A stretch of DNA of 16,946 nucleotides from Salinivirga sp035268865 (lineage in GTDB: Bacteria > Bacteroidota > Bacteroidia > Bacteroidales > Salinivirgaceae), in contig NZ_DATFKB010000047.1 of the NCBI RefSeq assembly GCF_035268865.1, forward strand, positions 1-16,946. Direction: 5' to 3'. Positions 14,117-16,946 of this stretch are shown piece after piece. Every line of letters begins with the position of its first letter. Within the stretch, counting starts at the first letter, position 1. The position numbers were made by a program, and so were the translations under genes. The notes under the pieces are model-generated. The model made no database searches. It was not told the origin of the DNA and was given only the letters and a program-made list of their open reading frames with translations.

Positions 14117-16057
14117 ATGAGTAATAGATTAAAAGAAGAGCATAGCCTCTACCTTAAACAGCATGCAGAAAATCCGGTGGAGTGGTTTCCCTGGGGTAAG
14201 GAAGCTTTTGAAAAAGCCCATGACGAGAACAAACTCCTCATTGTAAGCATTGGATATTCTTCCTGCCACTGGTGTCATGTGATGGAACATAATGTGTTTG
14301 AGCATGATGATGCAGCGGCTTTAATGAACAAACATTTTGTCAGCGTTAAAGTAGACCGCGAAGAACGGCCCGATGTTGACCATATTTACATGGATGCAGT
14401 ACAAATGATTACCGGTGGTGGCGGTTGGCCGCTTAATGTGTTTGTTTTGCCAGACGGACGGCCCTTTTATGGTGGAACATATTTCCCGAAGGAACAATGG
14501 ATGAGTTTGATTGAAAGGTTAGCTATAACCTATAAGGAGCGACCTGAATTAATTCGCAGTACAGCAGAAGAAATTCAAAATAAAATTGTGCAAAATGAAG
14601 AAATACTGCAAGCTAATAAGCCTCGAGAAGATGGTGTAAATGAATTGTCTGCCAAATTGTTAAAACAATGGGAGGTCAATTTTGACAGTGAACATGGCGG
14701 AGAAAAGGGAGCCCCTAAGTTCCCAATGCCTGCCAGATTAAGTGCTGTGTATAATGCAGCCATTTCACAGAATCATGCAGCTATTAAAAATCAAATTCAT
14801 TTTACGCTCAAACAAATGGCTGCCGGTGGTATTTACGATCAGGTTGGAGGTGGATTTGCCCGTTACTCTGTTGATAGTCAGTGGCGCGTGCCACACTTTG
14901 AGAAAATGCTGTACGACAATGCCCAACTTTTGCCGCTTTATGCTAAAGCGGCTAGTATTGAACAGGATGAAATTTTTAAATTAGTAGTCAGCGAAACCTT
15001 CGACTTTCTGATTCGAGAGATGCAAATCGAACCAGGTTTGTTTGCATCAGCTATTGATGCCGATAGCGAAGGTGTAGAAGGGAAGTTTTATGCATGGAAC
15101 TATGAGGCCTTCAAAAAAGTTATTCCGGAGGATCAATGGGCAGATTTCTTCAATGTCATAAAACCGGGCACCTGGGAGGGGACCAATGTGCTGCATTACC
15201 ACTCCGGAAAAATAGATCAACGTATCCGCGATGAACAAGGTTTTCAAGCTGCTTTGACTAAAGTGAAATCAAAACTTTTGAGCGAGCGAAACAAACGCGT
15301 AAGACCGGTTAGGGATGAAAAAGTCATAACCAGCTGGAATGCTATGCTGGCAGCCTCATTGTTTGAAAGTTATAAGTATGTAAAAGATGCGCGGTTTATA
15401 GACGTTGCCCTGGAAATACTCAACAGGGTAAAACAGCAATGGGAATTGAACCACCGTTTGCCACGTATATTGAATTATACTGCAGGAGCCGGGATGCTTG
15501 ACGATTATGCTTATGCAGCTATGGCTTTTTATCGGGCCTATATAACTACTCATGATCAAGATTGGTTAGATGTTTCCAATGAAATATTTTCTACTACATT
15601 GAATAAGTTTGATTTGGGTAAGCCTCTTTTGAATTACTACCCGGCAAGTGAGCAACTGTTTACCCATAAAACGGAATGGATGGACACCGTAATCCCTTCA
15701 TCCAATGCATTGATGGCTAGTGTGGCCTTTGACCTCGGTTATGTGCTGAAAAAACCGGAATACACCGTAAAAAGCCAGGAGATGCTTGGTACTATGGAAG
15801 AGCTAATGCAAAAACATCCGTTAATGCTTGGTGAATGGCTGCAGACCGATCTTAAGAGTAAAATGAAGGTTTATGTCAGCATAGGAGAGGATTACGAAAA
15901 AGAAGAAGTAATTCAGCGTTTTGCCAGAGAAAAGCTGTATCCCGATATTTTGCCACTACAAAGTGGCGCAGATAATGAAATTCTTGTTTGTAAAGGTGAT
16001 CTTTGTTTTGAGCCGGTTAGTACAATTGATGAAGCAATAAAATTACTTGTTGTATAA
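14117..16057 (+). CDS. DUF255/YyaL-type thioredoxin and six-hairpin protein
   Basis: An in-frame ATG exists at 14087, but I prefer 14117 (MSNRLKEEHSLYLKQHAENPV) because it matches where family members begin, and an AAAAAGGCG stretch precedes it. The 646-aa product has an N-terminal thioredoxin-like DUF255 domain (about 1-165) with C50-x-x-C53 (SSCHWCHVM), DREERPDVD, and GGWPLNVF followed by PFYGGTYFP. A long alpha/alpha-toroid region follows (GGIYDQVGGGFARYSVDSQWRVPHFEKMLYDNAQL; VITSWNAMLAA), as in Bacillus YyaL and animal spermatogenesis-associated protein 20. Members are cytosolic and their reaction is poorly defined. All hallmark residues are intact. It follows the PgpH gene by 87 bp on the same strand. 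Confidence 0.92.
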   Translation: MSNRLKEEHSLYLKQHAENPVEWFPWGKEAFEKAHDENKLLIVSIGYSSCHWCHVMEHNVFEHDDAAALMNKHFVSVKVDREERPDVDHIYMDAVQMITGGGGWPLNVFVLPDGRPFYGGTYFPKEQWMSLIERLAITYKERPELIRSTAEEIQNKIVQNEEILQANKPREDGVNELSAKLLKQWEVNFDSEHGGEKGAPKFPMPARLSAVYNAAISQNHAAIKNQIHFTLKQMAAGGIYDQVGGGFARYSVDSQWRVPHFEKMLYDNAQLLPLYAKAASIEQDEIFKLVVSETFDFLIREMQIEPGLFASAIDADSEGVEGKFYAWNYEAFKKVIPEDQWADFFNVIKPGTWEGTNVLHYHSGKIDQRIRDEQGFQAALTKVKSKLLSERNKRVRPVRDEKVITSWNAMLAASLFESYKYVKDARFIDVALEILNRVKQQWELNHRLPRILNYTAGAGMLDDYAYAAMAFYRAYITTHDQDWLDVSNEIFSTTLNKFDLGKPLLNYYPASEQLFTHKTEWMDTVIPSSNALMASVAFDLGYVLKKPEYTVKSQEMLGTMEELMQKHPLMLGEWLQTDLKSKMKVYVSIGEDYEKEEVIQRFAREKLYPDILPLQSGADNEILVCKGDLCFEPVSTIDEAIKLLVV

Positions 16058-16074
16058 TAGTTTTTTTATCTTGC
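16047..16074 (+). promoter_or_regulatory. Possible promoter for the Asp-box protein
   Basis: TTG (16047-16049) is followed after 17 nt by TATCTTGC (16067-16074), a near match to TAnnTTTG, 13 nt before the start codon. It overlaps the end of the preceding gene. The -7 box lacks one T and the leader would be very short, so the call is weak. Confidence 0.3.
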
Positions 16075-16086
16075 ATATAAAAAGAC

Positions 16087-16946
16087 ATGAAATACAGTTT
16101 AATGTTTTTTTTCATCATTGTTTTTGCTCATTCTTCATTTGCTCAATTCGATGTCGTAACTATTGAGGATGAGGGATATCCGCAAGAACCTACTATTATG
16201 ATGGATTTCTCCAATCCTTCAAGAATGATGGCTGCTATCAATAATGATCAGGCTTATTATTCTCTTGATACGGGGCGCACATGGACAGAAACCGTTAATT
16301 ATTCTGAATATGGTATTTATGGCGATCCGGTTTTGATGAGCGATACGAACGGAAGTTTCTATTACCTACATTTGTCGGGCTCAGTAAATTGGCTGGATCG
16401 TATTGTTGCTCAAAGAATTGATAGTCTTCCGGGTGATTGGTTGGTAGATAGTTACATGGGGCTTAACGGGAATAAAGACCAGGATAAGGAGTGGGCCACT
16501 GTTGATCGCTCCACTAATAATCTTTACGTTACCTGGACAGAATTTGATAGTTATGGATCATCATCATCTTCAGACAGCAGCCGTATACGGTTCAGTAAAT
16601 CGACTAATCGTGGTGTTACCTGGAGCGAAGCCATACAAATTAATGAAGTTTCGGGTAATTGTGTTGACGACGATCTGACTACAGAAGGTGCTGTGCCCTG
16701 TGTGGGGCCAAATGGTGAAGTATATGTATCATGGGCAGGCCCGGCCGGTATTGTTTTCGATCGGTCGTTTGATCAGGGTGAAACATGGCTCACTGAAGAT
16801 ATTTTCATCGATAGCATTGTAGGAGGGTGGGCCATAGATATTCCCGGAATTTATCGTTGTAATGGTATGCCTGTCACAAAATGTGATACATCTGGCGGCC
16901 CGAACCATGGTACAATATACGTGAATTGGACAGACCAAAGAAATGG
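16087..16946 (+). CDS. Secreted Asp-box (BNR/sialidase-like) protein, C-terminus cut off
   Basis: ATG at 16087 opens a frame that stays open to the window edge (286 complete codons). The first 19-20 residues form a signal peptide (MKYSLMFFFIIVFAHSSFAQ). Three Asp-box-like motifs of the pattern S-x-D/N-x-G-x-T-W mark beta-propeller blades: SLDTGRTW (59-66), STNRGVTW (172-179) and SFDQGETW (227-234), with WATVD and YVSWAG strands between. Such propellers occur in sialidases, other glycosidases and non-enzymatic Bacteroidota surface proteins. The arginine triad of sialidases cannot be judged from this part, so I do not assign enzymatic activity. A T9SS sorting domain may follow outside the window. 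Confidence 0.85.
   Translation, partial: MKYSLMFFFIIVFAHSSFAQFDVVTIEDEGYPQEPTIMMDFSNPSRMMAAINNDQAYYSLDTGRTWTETVNYSEYGIYGDPVLMSDTNGSFYYLHLSGSVNWLDRIVAQRIDSLPGDWLVDSYMGLNGNKDQDKEWATVDRSTNNLYVTWTEFDSYGSSSSSDSSRIRFSKSTNRGVTWSEAIQINEVSGNCVDDDLTTEGAVPCVGPNGEVYVSWAGPAGIVFDRSFDQGETWLTEDIFIDSIVGGWAIDIPGIYRCNGMPVTKCDTSGGPNHGTIYVNWTDQRN

Overview
The window looks like a chromosomal stretch of a free-living, probably aquatic, AT-rich Bacteroidota bacterium. Four things point there: a type IX secretion (T9SS) C-terminal sorting domain on the protein at 3834-5255; a membrane-anchored TPR regulator with a C-terminal helix-turn-helix; promoter-like boxes of the Bacteroidota kind (TTG about 19 nt upstream of TAnnTTTG); and mostly weak Shine-Dalgarno sequences. 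I cannot name a genus from the sequence alone.

Left part (1-5310). A large secreted adhesin-like protein with CARDB and CUB-like domains runs off the left edge on the minus strand (1-1460). A tiny charged protein lies just upstream of it (1488-1664). Next is a minus-strand TPR/LuxR-type regulator (1897-3543). Divergent from the regulator is a secreted protein (3834-5255) that joins a redox-dead thioredoxin fold, a CARDB-like domain and a T9SS sorting tag. It ends at a 17-bp bidirectional terminator shared with a small two-helix membrane protein on the minus strand (5308-5772).

Middle (5773-10090). A textbook class IIA fructose-bisphosphate aldolase (fbaA, 6162-7238) converges on an SPFH/prohibitin-like membrane protein (8158-8973). 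Behind that gene, on the same strand, lies a tandem universal stress protein (9023-9901). The 919 bp between the aldolase and the SPFH gene is the most unusual part of the window. A 749-bp non-coding segment with 29-bp imperfect terminal inverted repeats (23/29 identical) is packed with consecutive palindromes. Direct repeats of about 112 bp flank it; each contains the aldolase stop region, the shared terminator and the last codons of the SPFH gene. Both genes therefore keep intact ends and terminators around what looks like an old insertion.

Right part (10091-16946). A plus-strand run holds a nucleoside phosphorylase, a one-base-spaced SirB1-like (Transglut_core2) protein without any cysteine, a seven-helix HD-domain c-di-AMP phosphodiesterase (PgpH type), a DUF255/YyaL-type thioredoxin-toroid protein, and the first 286 codons of a secreted Asp-box (BNR/sialidase-like) protein that runs off the right edge. 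The first two genes form a clear transcription unit; the others are co-directional with gaps of 29-87 bp.

The coding genes are recognisable family members. I see no CRISPR array, tRNA, rRNA, integrase or transposase gene, and no defence system. The novelty candidate is the palindrome-rich element at 7338-8086.
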